Below are positions 32,455 through 41,707 of a DNA stretch of 64,000 nt, piece by piece (position 1 is the stretch's first letter; the number at the start of each line of letters is the position of its first letter). The stretch covers positions 310,001 through 374,000 of the forward strand of contig NZ_JBCFZM010000002.1 of the NCBI RefSeq assembly GCF_038594605.1, in the 5' to 3' direction. Made by a program: the position numbers and the translations under genes. This stretch comes from Alteriqipengyuania bathyomarina_B (GTDB taxonomy: Bacteria > Pseudomonadota > Alphaproteobacteria > Sphingomonadales > Sphingomonadaceae). Under the pieces are notes generated by a model. That model was given only the letters and a program-made list of their open reading frames with translations, was not told the origin of the DNA and searched no databases.

Positions 32455-35015
32455 GGGCTGCCGAACGCGATGTGGACCTGACGAGCTGCGATCGCGAGCC
32501 GATCCATCAGCTCGGCCATATCCAGTCCTTCGGCGCGATGCTGATCGTCTCGCCGGACAATTTCATTGCGCATTATTCGGAGAATGCTGCCGCGTTTCTC
32601 GGCCTCGAAAACGTCGCGCTGGGGGTCCGGCTCGATGAACTGTTGCCCGAAGCGACCTTGCAGACCCTGCAAGACGCAGCCCGGGGCCTGAGCGCCCCCG
32701 ACGATACCGAGAGGCTGTTCGGCCTCGCCGTTGGCAACGACCCCGCAACCCGGTTCGACTGTTCAATCCACCGCAGCGCCGGTCAACTGGTGGTGGAATT
32801 CGAGCGGCACGACACCGCGGGATTTGGCAATCACATCGCATCGATCCGCCCGATGATGGCGGGGCTCGACGCGATCGAATCGGTCGATGAGCTGTGCAAG
32901 GCGGCGGCAGAGCGGCTCAAGGCGCTGCTCGGGTTTGATCGCGTGATGGTTTACCGCTTCCATCCCGACGGTTCGGGTGAAGTGACCGCCGAAGCGCGCG
33001 AGCACGAGGTCGATAGCTATTCGGGTCTGCGCTATCCCAAGAGCGACATCCCGCGGCAGGCACGTGCGCTCTATCTGCGCAATCGTCTGCGAATCATCAG
33101 CGACGTTACCGATGCGCCGGTGCCGGTCGTGTCCGGCCGCCAGTTCGGCGGCGAGCCGATCGACCTGAGCCTTTCGACGCTGCGATCGGTTTCGCCGATC
33201 CATATCGAATACCTGCGCAACATGGGCGTGCGCGCCTCGCTGTCGATCTCGATTATCGTCCGGGGGGAGCTATGGGGCCTGTTCGCCTGCCATCACTATC
33301 GCCCGCGCGCATTGCCCTTCTCCAACCGCACCGCTGCGGAAGTGTTCTCGCAGATGTTCTCGCTGACGCTCGATCGCGCGCTGCACGATCAGGGGGAGGC
33401 GCGTCGCGCGCTCGGCAAGAACCTGCACGAGCGGCTGATGACCCGGCTCGCCGGCGGAGATTCGCTGCGCGACACACTGACCCAGGTCGGTTCGTCGATC
33501 GGCGACTCGATCGCGCATGACGGGGCGAGCATTTTCATTGACGGCGAATACGTGGCGACCGGCCATGCGCCCTCGGAAGACGAGTTTCGCCAGATACTTC
33601 CCGCATTGCAGGCAAACCGGGCCGGGCGAATCCTTGCCACCGATGAGCTTGCGCAGGAATTCGAGGCCGCGAGCGCCTTTGCCGGGCGTGCAGCCGGGGC
33701 GCTCATCATCCCCGTCTCGCGCGCGCCTCGCGATTTCTTCGTGTTGTGGCGGCGCGAGCTGAGGCAGGTCATCACCTGGGCGGGCAATCCAGAAAAGCCG
33801 GTCGAGGATGGGGCGGAAGGGCGTGTCTCTCCGCGCAAGAGCTTCGCCGCGTGGCAACAGACGGTGGAAGGCCGCAGCGCCGAGTGGACGCAGGCCGAGC
33901 GCGATCTGGCGGAAACGCTCAGGATTACGCTTTTGGAAGTGATCCTGCGCCTGACCGACGACGCCGCGCAAGATCGCAAGCGCGCGAACGAGCAGCAGGA
34001 TCTGCTGATCGCCGAGCTCAACCACCGCGTACGCAACATCCTCAATCTGATCCGCGGGCTGGTGAACCAGTCGGGCCGGGAAACCGGCGATGCAACTACA
34101 CTGACAAGGCTGATCGGCGGTCGGATCGGCGCGCTGGCAGCCGCGCATGACAACCTGACGCGCGACAACTGGGGCCCCACCTCGCTCAAGAAGCTGATTG
34201 CGGACGAGGTCGACGCCTATCTTGGCTCCAAGACCGCGCGTCTTGCGGTCGAGGGGCGCGACGTGCTGATCGCACCGCAGGCCTACACGGTTCTCGCGCT
34301 GGTCCTGCACGAGATGATCACCAATTCGGCGAAGTATGGCAGCCTGTCCGATCAGTCGGGCGACCTGCTCATCACGCTCGACCGGCAGGAGAACGGCGAT
34401 CTCGAACTGCGCTGGAAGGAGCGCGGCGGACCGCCGGTCAGAGCGCCCGAGCGCCGGGGCTTCGGCACAACCATCATCGACAAGTCGATCCCGCACGAGC
34501 TGCAGGGCGAGGCGGAAATCGAATTTGCTCTCGGCGGAGTGGAGGCGCGCTTTGTGGTGCCCGCAAGGTTCATCGAGGACGCGCAGAGGGAATACGAAAT
34601 GAGCACCCATGTGGAACATGACGAGCATGATGCGCAGGGCGGGGGTTTGCATTCCATCCCGCAGCGGGTGTTGCTGATCGAGGACAACATGATCATCGCG
34701 CTCGACACCGAGGAGATGCTCAAGGAGCTGGGCGTCGCGGAGATCACGGTCAGCGGCAGCGTTACGCAGGCGCTGAGGGCGATCGAGAAGGACCGGCCCG
34801 ATTTCGCGGTGCTCGACTTCAACCTAGGCGAGGAATCGAGCGAGCCGGTCGCCCGCGCGCTGGTGCAGATGAACGTGCCCTTCGTGCTGGCCACAGGCTA
34901 CAGCGCGAAGGAGGTCAAGTTCGAGGAGCTGGGGGCGAGCGCGATCCTCAAGAAGCCTTACGACAAGTCGGATCTGGCCAAGGCGATTGCAGGCCAGGGG
35001 GAGCCGGAAGCCTAA
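32451..35015 (+). CDS. bphP: Bacteriophytochrome HWE histidine kinase with receiver domain
   Basis: The 854-residue red/far-red photoreceptor contains PAS (about 15-120), GAF (about 135-310), PHY (about 320-505), a HWE-type histidine kinase (about 515-715) and a C-terminal receiver domain (about 742-850). The chromophore Cys13 sits in LTSCDREPIH; PKSDIPRQARALYL is the GAF chromophore pocket; PRKSF lies in the PHY tongue. The phosphorylated His525 is in AELNHRVRNIL, and the receiver Asp789 in AVLDFNL. The fused receiver makes it a hybrid kinase, with intramolecular phosphotransfer. HWE kinases often feed the general stress response; the output partner is not adjacent. Its start overlaps bphO, which supplies the chromophore. 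Confidence 0.93.
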   Translation: MRAAERDVDLTSCDREPIHQLGHIQSFGAMLIVSPDNFIAHYSENAAAFLGLENVALGVRLDELLPEATLQTLQDAARGLSAPDDTERLFGLAVGNDPATRFDCSIHRSAGQLVVEFERHDTAGFGNHIASIRPMMAGLDAIESVDELCKAAAERLKALLGFDRVMVYRFHPDGSGEVTAEAREHEVDSYSGLRYPKSDIPRQARALYLRNRLRIISDVTDAPVPVVSGRQFGGEPIDLSLSTLRSVSPIHIEYLRNMGVRASLSISIIVRGELWGLFACHHYRPRALPFSNRTAAEVFSQMFSLTLDRALHDQGEARRALGKNLHERLMTRLAGGDSLRDTLTQVGSSIGDSIAHDGASIFIDGEYVATGHAPSEDEFRQILPALQANRAGRILATDELAQEFEAASAFAGRAAGALIIPVSRAPRDFFVLWRRELRQVITWAGNPEKPVEDGAEGRVSPRKSFAAWQQTVEGRSAEWTQAERDLAETLRITLLEVILRLTDDAAQDRKRANEQQDLLIAELNHRVRNILNLIRGLVNQSGRETGDATTLTRLIGGRIGALAAAHDNLTRDNWGPTSLKKLIADEVDAYLGSKTARLAVEGRDVLIAPQAYTVLALVLHEMITNSAKYGSLSDQSGDLLITLDRQENGDLELRWKERGGPPVRAPERRGFGTTIIDKSIPHELQGEAEIEFALGGVEARFVVPARFIEDAQREYEMSTHVEHDEHDAQGGGLHSIPQRVLLIEDNMIIALDTEEMLKELGVAEITVSGSVTQALRAIEKDRPDFAVLDFNLGEESSEPVARALVQMNVPFVLATGYSAKEVKFEELGASAILKKPYDKSDLAKAIAGQGEPEA

Positions 35016-35038
35016 CCCGCGCGTTCTAGGCCATCGCC

Positions 35039-35788
35039 CTATTCGAAGAAGCGTTGCTGGTAATGGAAGCGCGAGGGCAGCGGGTTCCCTGCGGCGTCGC
35101 GTGCCGGTTCGAAGCGGATCTGGTCGTAGGCCAGTTGGCACACCTTGGCGTCGGTATCGGGAAAGCCGCTCGACTGCGTGACGCGGCACCCGGTCACCCG
35201 CCCCTGCGCCGACACATCAAGCATCACGTTCGTGCGTTTGCCGACGCGGGCCTGCCGCCCGCCCGGCGGAATCGGGAAGGCCGAAACATTGGTGATCGAT
35301 CGCGCGAGCGTCGGCCCGGTCGCAATGCCGCCCCCTCCACCGCTACCCTGCCCGTCGCCGCCTGCGCCGGTTCCCTGGCCATTGCCTGAAGCGCCGGTCC
35401 CATCGCCCGCGTCGGATGCGCCAGACCGGCTCGCCGTGCCGGTCGAGGCCGCCCGGGGCGCAGCGCTGCGGCTGGGCAGCGGGATCGGCGGCTGCGGTGC
35501 GGTGACCGCGCTGGCGACCGCGCGCTCGCCCGGATCGCCTTCGTCGCCCGCTTCCTCTTCGGGCGGACCGGGCGCGGGAGCGTCGGTCGGGGCGGGCGTA
35601 GGTGTAGGTGTAGGCGGCGAAGTCATGTCGAACGCCGCGAAGGCCGGTCCGGTCTCGCGGTCGATCAGATCGGGCGCAAACGCCTGGATGAGGCCATAGA
35701 ACAGCGCGACATGCAGCAGCACGATGGCCGCGAGCAGAGGCAGGCTCGGCCTGTTGCTGGTATTGGAGAACCCCTGCGCGTCGCTCAT
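35039..35788 (-). CDS. TonB-family energy transducer
   Basis: The 249-residue protein has an N-terminal membrane helix (about 18-36), a proline/glycine-rich periplasmic linker (about 55-155) and a C-terminal TonB-like domain with VTGCRVTQSSGFPDTDAKVCQLAYDQIRFEP. This family uses the ExbBD gradient to drive TonB-dependent receptors. The ATG at 35788 places the membrane helix near the N-terminus; longer frames lack support, though no clear ribosome site is visible. It follows the TonB receptor gene on the same strand, but a terminator separates the two, so it is probably transcribed separately. Confidence 0.8.
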   Translation of the reverse strand: MSDAQGFSNTSNRPSLPLLAAIVLLHVALFYGLIQAFAPDLIDRETGPAFAAFDMTSPPTPTPTPAPTDAPAPGPPEEEAGDEGDPGERAVASAVTAPQPPIPLPSRSAAPRAASTGTASRSGASDAGDGTGASGNGQGTGAGGDGQGSGGGGGIATGPTLARSITNVSAFPIPPGGRQARVGKRTNVMLDVSAQGRVTGCRVTQSSGFPDTDAKVCQLAYDQIRFEPARDAAGNPLPSRFHYQQRFFE

Positions 35789-35843
35789 GAATGTGAAACC
35801 CGATGCACGCAGGCTCGGTTCCACGCCGGACGCCAACGAAAAA

Positions 35844-35871
35844 CGGCGACCTCCCGGGAGGGAGGCCGCCG
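35844..35871 (-). terminator. Intrinsic terminator after the TonB receptor gene
   Basis: On the minus strand a 12-bp stem (one G-T pair) with a 4-base loop is followed by five T residues. It lies 28 bp beyond the receptor stop and before the TonB-like gene. Confidence 0.75.
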
Positions 35872-35898
35872 CTTTTCAAACCCGATGGTCGGTTGGGC

Positions 35899-38370
35899 TT
35901 AGAAGCCGAACAGCAGCGAGATGCTGGCCGCGCGGGGCGGGCCGATCTGCACGAACGGGCTGGTGCTGGTCAGACCACCACCGAAACCACCGACATAGAC
36001 TTCGTCGAGGATGTTGGTGACGTTCAGCTGCAGCGCCACGTCGTCGCCGAAGGGATTCTCGCCGATGACCCAGCGGATGTCGGCATCGACCAGCGTGTAG
36101 CCACCAACTTCTGCGGTGTTGATGTCGTTCACGTAGCGCTTGCCAGTGTGCTTGGCCTGTATGCCGATTTCGATCGGACCGAGGTTGTACTGCGTACGGC
36201 CACCGACCGACCACAGCGGAGCACCCGATTCGTTCTTGCCTGCCGTGTCGGCGAAGGAGCCCGCACCAAGCTGCACGTCATCCTTGATTTCCGATTCGTT
36301 GATCGAACCGAACAGGTAGAAAAGCAGGTTGCGGTTCGGCTGGAAGGCGACGCTGGCGTCGACACCATACTTGTCCACGCGGCCAAGGTTACGGAAGACG
36401 GTTTCGTCCAGAACCGGATCGTAGGCGGTGGCAAGACGATCGCTGTAGATCGTGTAATAGCCAGCGATCTGTGCCTGGATGTTACCGGTCTGGTAACGGA
36501 AGCCGCCATCGAACGAGTCGGTGGTTTCCGGATCGGGCTGCGCGTCGGGGTTGGTCGCCGCGAAGAACAGCGAGTTGTACAGCACGTCCGTACCCGGGAC
36601 CGACAGGCCCTTCGCGTAGTTGGCGAAGACCGATGCGGAACCGAAGTCGTATACCAGACCCACGTTCGGGAGCAGATCGTCGTACTTGTAGGTACGCTCG
36701 GTCGGCGCCACCGCATCCGGGTTGCCGGCGAGGAAGTCCGCCGGGTCCTGGTTCTCGAAGCAGGCAAGATCGCCGCCAGCGTCGAGCGTGTAGCAGTACT
36801 GGTTCAGCTCACGGGTGAAGAACGGCGCACGCAGGCCGATCACGGTGGTGAGATCGCCGAAGGTGCCGCGATATTCGCCCGAAACCTGATGCAGGATCGC
36901 ATAGGACTGGCGGTTACGCTTGTTCAGCTGGAAACCGTCGACCGTGAAGAGCGGATCGTTGACCGGGAAAACGTCGCGAATTTCACCGTTCGACAGCGCG
37001 ACCGAGGTCTGGCCGGTCTGGCGGTGATCGGCGTCGTCGTAGGTGTAGGCAAGACGGACGAGGTGGTTCGGATTGATCTCGTACGCAAGGTTGGCGATCA
37101 CGCCGACCCGGCGCGTGCGCGTCTGGCTCGGATCGTGACCGGTCACTTCGTCCAGCGTGTCGCCGTCGCCGTTGAGATCGCGGCCGAAGTAGTACTGGCG
37201 GCCGTTCGCATCATTGTCGAAGAAGCCGGTGTAGCCGGTCGTGCCATTCGGGGTGGTCGTGCAATTGCCGTCCGCGTTGAGGTAGCAACGCTGCTCGAGC
37301 AGTTCTTCGTCGCCGCCGCCGTTCGCCTTGACGTACTGCCAGCTCGGATCGACCGTCAGGATCAGGTTGTCGGTCAGCGTGAAGCGCGACGAACCACGGA
37401 TGTTGCCGGTGTTCGACGGATTGTAACGACGATCGAACGAAGCACCGCAATTGTTGTCGATGTCGCGCCCACCGGGGCTCGGCAGATCGACGGTGCAATT
37501 GTCGTCGACGCTGTAGAAGCGGCTTTCCGGATCGGTGATGCTGTTGATGGACACCGAACCGGCGAAGTTGTTGCGGTTTTCGTTGTAGTGACCGGCCACC
37601 GCGATGAAGTCGCCGTTGGAGCCCAGGTCCTGCCAGATGCGGCCGTTGTACTGCTGCTTCTCGATGACGCCGTAGTTGTTGAAGGCGTTGTCGTAGCGGG
37701 TGTAGCTGGCCGAACCGAAGGCCTTCAGGCCACCGCCGGTGATGTCGCCGGTGTCGACCATCACGAAACCGCGCATGTAAGGGCGGCTACGGTCGTTACC
37801 GCGCGCAATCACATCGCCGAAGGACATGGTCGAGGTGATCTTGAAGATGTCGGAAGGTTCGCGGGTACGGATGTTGATCGTACCGCCAACGGCCGAAGCG
37901 GTCGGGCTGTCGACGTCGGTCGCACCGAGGTTGACGCTGACCGATTCCAGCACTTCGGGATCGACCTGCTGGTTGGTGTAGAGCGCGTAGTTGCCCGAGT
38001 CGTTCAGCGGCAGGCCGTCGAGGGTCTGCGAGATCGCATCGTCGGCGAAGCCGCGGATGGTGAAGCTGCCGCCCGACGAACCCCAGGGGTCGTTGTTCTG
38101 GAAGCTGACGCCGGGGACGAGGTTGACGATGTCGTTGACCGTCTGGCCGGGGCGCTGGCGGCGGATGATCTCTTCATTGAGCTCCTGCTTAGCCTTGGGC
38201 GTCTGGGGAATTTCGACCCCCCCCACGTCCTGTTCGCGCGTACCGCTGACGACGATGGTGGTGCCCTCTTCGAACTCGACCGAACCGGTCGATTGGGCAT
38301 AGGCCGGTGCCGAGGCGGCGGCGGCGGAAAGGCCGACAACACTGGTTGCCAGCAGATACTTGAGCTTCAT
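35899..38370 (-). CDS. TonB-dependent outer-membrane receptor
   Basis: The 823-residue receptor has a signal peptide ending SAPAYAQS, a TonB box-like EEGTTIVVSGTREQ, a plug domain (about 70-180) with SFTIRGFADDAISQTLDGLPL, and a large beta-barrel ending in the aromatic SLLFGF. AAAGGGG lies eight bases before the ATG. Barrel loops contain an EF-hand-like stretch DLNGDGDTLDEV, a possible Ca2+ site. The substrate is unknown. Three TTGCA-type palindromes lie upstream. The neighbouring 2-oxoglutarate oxygenase and nucleoside transporter genes suggest a nucleoside-like substrate (inference). Confidence 0.88.
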   Translation of the reverse strand: MKLKYLLATSVVGLSAAAASAPAYAQSTGSVEFEEGTTIVVSGTREQDVGGVEIPQTPKAKQELNEEIIRRQRPGQTVNDIVNLVPGVSFQNNDPWGSSGGSFTIRGFADDAISQTLDGLPLNDSGNYALYTNQQVDPEVLESVSVNLGATDVDSPTASAVGGTINIRTREPSDIFKITSTMSFGDVIARGNDRSRPYMRGFVMVDTGDITGGGLKAFGSASYTRYDNAFNNYGVIEKQQYNGRIWQDLGSNGDFIAVAGHYNENRNNFAGSVSINSITDPESRFYSVDDNCTVDLPSPGGRDIDNNCGASFDRRYNPSNTGNIRGSSRFTLTDNLILTVDPSWQYVKANGGGDEELLEQRCYLNADGNCTTTPNGTTGYTGFFDNDANGRQYYFGRDLNGDGDTLDEVTGHDPSQTRTRRVGVIANLAYEINPNHLVRLAYTYDDADHRQTGQTSVALSNGEIRDVFPVNDPLFTVDGFQLNKRNRQSYAILHQVSGEYRGTFGDLTTVIGLRAPFFTRELNQYCYTLDAGGDLACFENQDPADFLAGNPDAVAPTERTYKYDDLLPNVGLVYDFGSASVFANYAKGLSVPGTDVLYNSLFFAATNPDAQPDPETTDSFDGGFRYQTGNIQAQIAGYYTIYSDRLATAYDPVLDETVFRNLGRVDKYGVDASVAFQPNRNLLFYLFGSINESEIKDDVQLGAGSFADTAGKNESGAPLWSVGGRTQYNLGPIEIGIQAKHTGKRYVNDINTAEVGGYTLVDADIRWVIGENPFGDDVALQLNVTNILDEVYVGGFGGGLTSTSPFVQIGPPRAASISLLFGF

Positions 38371-38499
38371 GGAAAGACCCCTTTGAGGACGCTCTAGCGA
38401 AAATGGATTGTAAATATGCGGGCCGACCCCCCTGGGCCGGTCGAGGGGCGCTTAAGATCAATTATGTGACAAGCAAATTACGCAAAGTCGCGCTGGTGA

Positions 38500-38602
38500 T
38501 GCAATTATTGCAAGTGGGGGTGAAACCCGGGCAAAATCAGTGGTTTTGCAGTGTTGCCGCACTGCAACACGCGCAGCAATATCGTGATTGTTGCATTGCA
38601 AC
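38500..38602. promoter_or_regulatory. Cluster of TTGCA palindromes upstream of the TonB receptor gene
   Basis: Three inverted repeats lie close together: TGCAATTATTGCA (38500-38512), TTGCAGTG-N6-CACTGCAA (38546-38567) and GTTGCATTGCAAC (38590-38602). All carry the TTGCA/TGCAA core. They fall in the gap before the minus-strand TonB receptor, 130-232 bp upstream of its start, the position expected for operators. The sites are visible; binding is inferred. Confidence 0.55.
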
Positions 38603-38620
38603 CACGCATACGGACGATCG

Positions 38621-39550
38621 TCAGGCGAGTTTGATCTCGCGCAGGCGCTGCATCAGGAAGTCATGCGCCAGAATCGGTTCGGGCGCATCGCCCTGCGCCC
38701 CTGCGGGCACGCAGGAGGGGAGCGGCGCGATCTCGAAGTCGGGCCGGAAGTGCAGGAAAAACGGCATCGAATAGCGCGTCCGACGCACCGCCTCGCCGCG
38801 CGGATTGACAACGCGGTGGGTGGTCGAGCGCAGGTGCCCGTTGGTCAGCCGTTCCAGCATGTCGCCGATATTGACCGCCAGCGCGCCCGGCGGCGGGCTG
38901 ACCGCGAGCCATTCGCCCTTCTGCGTCAGGAGTTCGAGCCCCGCCTCTTCCGCGCCGAGCAGCAGGGTGATCGCGTTGATGTCGCCGTGCGGGGCCGCGC
39001 GGATCGCGCCGTCGGGCGCGTCCTCGGGCAAGGGAGGATAGCGCAGCAGCCGCAGAACCGAGTTGCCGTCCTCGATCGTCGGATCGAAGAAGGCCGCATC
39101 CAGACCCAGATGGATCGCGATGGCCGACAGCACGCGCCGCCCGGTTGCCTCAAAGGCAGCGAATATCCCGCGCATCGCGGATTCGAATTCGGGCACTTCG
39201 CTCGGCCAGACATTGGGCTCCATGAACTGGGCCAGCGCGTGCCCTTCGGGCAAATCGCGTCCGACGTGCCAAAATTCCTTGAGATCGAAGACCTGCGCGT
39301 CCTTGGCCTGTTCCTGCCCGAACGGCGTGTAGCCGCGCGCGCCCGCCTTGCCTGCGATCTTGTAAGCGCGCTTGGTCTCTTCGGGCAGGGCGAAGAAGGC
39401 TTCGCTGGCGGCCTGCGCACGCGCGACCAGATCGTCGCCGATCCCGTGATCGCGCACGATCCCGAAGCCGAACTCGGCGAAACTATTGCCCAGATCGCGG
39501 GCGATGTCTTCCAGCGGGCGGTCGAGCGAGACGGATGCGATATCGGACAT
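38621..39550 (-). CDS. Isopenicillin N synthase-like 2OG-Fe(II) oxygenase
   Basis: The 309-residue protein has the non-heme iron facial triad H188, D190, H245 in PHGDINAIT and STTHRVVNP, plus R259 in RRTRYSM for 2-oxoglutarate. The N-terminal DIOX_N region is intact. The subfamily includes thymine-7-hydroxylase and other nucleobase or nucleoside oxygenases; the neighbouring CNT nucleoside transporter fits such a role (inference), but plant-hormone and peptide oxygenases share the fold. The ATG at 39550 gives the usual N-terminus; the frame continues far upstream without conservation. The transporter gene is 17 bp upstream. Confidence 0.82.
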   Translation of the reverse strand: MSDIASVSLDRPLEDIARDLGNSFAEFGFGIVRDHGIGDDLVARAQAASEAFFALPEETKRAYKIAGKAGARGYTPFGQEQAKDAQVFDLKEFWHVGRDLPEGHALAQFMEPNVWPSEVPEFESAMRGIFAAFEATGRRVLSAIAIHLGLDAAFFDPTIEDGNSVLRLLRYPPLPEDAPDGAIRAAPHGDINAITLLLGAEEAGLELLTQKGEWLAVSPPPGALAVNIGDMLERLTNGHLRSTTHRVVNPRGEAVRRTRYSMPFFLHFRPDFEIAPLPSCVPAGAQGDAPEPILAHDFLMQRLREIKLA

Positions 39551-39567
39551 AAGCGGGCTCTGGAAAA

Positions 39568-40881
39568 TCAGGCGGGAAGGAAAAGCCCGGCGAGCGCCGC
39601 GCTCATGAGGTTGGCGAGCGACCCGGCGACCAGCGCGCGCAGGCCGAGCTTCGCGATGACCGGGCGCTGATTGGGCGCGAGCCCCCCGGTGACGGCCATC
39701 TGGATCGCGATGGAGCTGAAATTGGCAAAGCCGCATAGCGCAAAGGTGATGATCGCCCGGGTCCGTTCGGAAATGGCGGCGGCATCGAGCTGGCCGAGCT
39801 CGATAAAGGCGACGAATTCGTTGAGCACGATCTTGGTGCCGAACAATCCTCCGGCGAGCCCTGCGTCTTCCCATGGCACGCCGATCAGGAACATGATCGG
39901 GGCGAAGACATAGCCGAGCAGCTGCTGGAACGAGAGTTCGCCATAGCCGAACCAGCTGCCCGCCCAGCCGAGCAGACCATTGGCAAGCGCGACCAGCGCG
40001 ACGAAGGCAAGCACCATCGCCCCTACCGCAACAGCCAGCTTGACGCCGGTTTGCGCGCCCTGTGCGGCGGCCTCGATCACATTGGCAGGGCGCTCGCCGT
40101 CCTCGAAGGTTTCGGCGACCTTCACTTCGTGTGCCTCGCGCTGCTCGGTAATGGCCGCGGGGCCTTCCGCGCTGATCCGGCCTCGAGGCAGGGCAAGCTC
40201 GCCCTCTGCCTCGGGCGAAGCGTCTTCGACGTCGGGCATGATGATCTTGGCCATCAGGATACCGCCGGGGGCGGACATGAAGGCGCCGGCAAGCAGGAAG
40301 GGCAGGTATTCGTTGCCGAGCAGACCCGCATATGCAGCGAGGATCGTGCCAGCAACGCCCGCCATGCCCACCGTCATCAGCGTGAACAGGCGACTCGGCG
40401 CGAGCGCGGCGAGATAGGGCCGGACGACCAGCGGGCTTTCCGACTGGCCGACGAAGATATTGGCCGCCGATCCCAGCGCTTCGACCTTGCTGACCCCGGT
40501 CAGGAAGCCGATCGCCCCGCCCAGCCAGCGCACGATCAGCTGCATGATGCCGAGATGGTAGAGGATGGAGACCAGCGCGGCGAAGAACACAATGACCGGC
40601 AGGGCACCCAGCGCGAAGGTGTTTGACAGCGGATTATCCGCTCCGAACAGAAACGCCGTGCCCGCATCCGCGTATGAAAGAAGCGCGGCAACACCGTTGC
40701 TCATCTCGCGAATCACCATCCGCCCACCCGTGGTGCGCAGGATGAGGAACGCCAGCAGCGCCTGAAGTGCGAACGCGGAAACCACGATCCTCAGACGAAT
40801 CTTGGTTTTGGCGTTGGAAATCAGGAAGGCGAAGGCGAGGATCGCGACGATCCCCGTAAGACTGGCAAGCACGGGCGGCAT
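39568..40881 (-). CDS. CNT-family nucleoside:cation symporter (NupC-like)
   Basis: The 437-residue membrane protein has about ten hydrophobic segments. CNT motifs are VFVGQSESPLVVRPYLA-like (residues about 146-161) and GGLFGTKIVLNEFVAF near 350, followed by AIITFALCGFANFSSIAIQ, the Na+-binding region. CNT proteins import nucleosides with Na+ or H+. A hydrophilic insertion (about 225-270) separates two membrane halves. The oxygenase gene starts 17 bp downstream, so the two probably form an operon. It is divergent from yhhQ. Confidence 0.88.
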   Translation of the reverse strand: MPPVLASLTGIVAILAFAFLISNAKTKIRLRIVVSAFALQALLAFLILRTTGGRMVIREMSNGVAALLSYADAGTAFLFGADNPLSNTFALGALPVIVFFAALVSILYHLGIMQLIVRWLGGAIGFLTGVSKVEALGSAANIFVGQSESPLVVRPYLAALAPSRLFTLMTVGMAGVAGTILAAYAGLLGNEYLPFLLAGAFMSAPGGILMAKIIMPDVEDASPEAEGELALPRGRISAEGPAAITEQREAHEVKVAETFEDGERPANVIEAAAQGAQTGVKLAVAVGAMVLAFVALVALANGLLGWAGSWFGYGELSFQQLLGYVFAPIMFLIGVPWEDAGLAGGLFGTKIVLNEFVAFIELGQLDAAAISERTRAIITFALCGFANFSSIAIQMAVTGGLAPNQRPVIAKLGLRALVAGSLANLMSAALAGLFLPA

Positions 40882-41011
40882 ATGTTGCTTTCGGTCGTCC
40901 GCAGAAGGTGACCGCCCCCTTCGCCTGTTCGAAGGTAGTAGTCAATTCGGGCGGGGCAAATCGGTTCCCGATGGCTTTCTTTTTTCCCTGCCCGAACATA
41001 AGCGGGTGAAG

Positions 41012-41695
41012 ATGGACCAGACACCTCCCGCTGCGGCCTCGGGGATTCCCCGCCCGCTGTTCGTTTTTGCCCTGCTCTATGGCGGGATGACCGTGCTGGC
41101 CGGCGTGCTCGGCTTCAAGCAGATCGCGCTGCCGCTGGGCTTCACCACGCTAGCGGTGGAGGCGGGGATCATCGCGTTCCTGATGCTGGTCGCGCTGTCG
41201 AGCACGATTTCGCAGCTCTACGGGGGGGCGACCGCCAACAAGCTGGTCTTCTGGGGGTTCGCCCCGCTCGGCCTCTCGATCCTGCTGATTCAGCTCGTGC
41301 TCGCCTTCCCGCCCAGCCCGCAGATGCCCGCGGAGAACCTCGCCGCGTTCGAAACCGTGCTCAGTCAGACCGGGCGGATCATGATCGCGGGGCCTATCGC
41401 CTACGGCGTTTCGCTGTTCCTCAACGTGTGGCTGTTCGAGCGGCTGCGCGGGTCCGGCGATGGGGGTGGCGGGTTGTGGATGATGCTGCGCGGCGGTTTC
41501 GCCTCGGCGATCAGCCAGGCGGTCGACACGCTGATCTTCATCACGGTCGCCTTTTACGGCCAGTTCGACATCGTGCCGCTGCTGATCGGCCAGGCAATCG
41601 CCAAGGTCGTATTGAGCTTCATCTTCGTCCCGCTGATCATCTGGCTGCTGGTAAAGCTGGCAGGCGATGGCCGGGCACCGCTTACGGCCACCTGA
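41012..41695 (+). CDS. yhhQ: YhhQ-type queuosine precursor transporter
   Basis: The 227-residue membrane protein has about six hydrophobic helices with FALLYGGMTVLAGVLGFKQIALP near the start and the ASAISQAVDTLIFITVAFYG-like motif typical of YhhQ, which imports the queuosine precursors preQ0 and preQ1. The ATG at 41012 gives the usual short N-terminus; a longer frame to 40802 overlaps the divergent transporter promoter. No preQ1 riboswitch is evident in the 130-bp gap. It is convergent with otsA (12-bp gap). Confidence 0.82.
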   Translation: MDQTPPAAASGIPRPLFVFALLYGGMTVLAGVLGFKQIALPLGFTTLAVEAGIIAFLMLVALSSTISQLYGGATANKLVFWGFAPLGLSILLIQLVLAFPPSPQMPAENLAAFETVLSQTGRIMIAGPIAYGVSLFLNVWLFERLRGSGDGGGGLWMMLRGGFASAISQAVDTLIFITVAFYGQFDIVPLLIGQAIAKVVLSFIFVPLIIWLLVKLAGDGRAPLTAT

Positions 41696-41707
41696 GCCCG
41701 CGCAAGA

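Noticed and set aside
35788..35822. EcfG-like GGAAC-N17-GGTT ahead of the TonB-like gene
   Set aside because: The -10 element differs from CGTT and lies so near the start codon that the transcript would have almost no leader.
35803..38397. 864-residue plus-strand frame opposite the TonB receptor
   Set aside because: The receptor on the minus strand has signal peptide, plug and barrel end; the plus frame is a shadow.
40882..41011. Possible preQ1 riboswitch before yhhQ
   Set aside because: The gap has a short CCCG/CGGG hairpin near the start codon, but lacks the conserved preQ1-I core and the A-rich tail.
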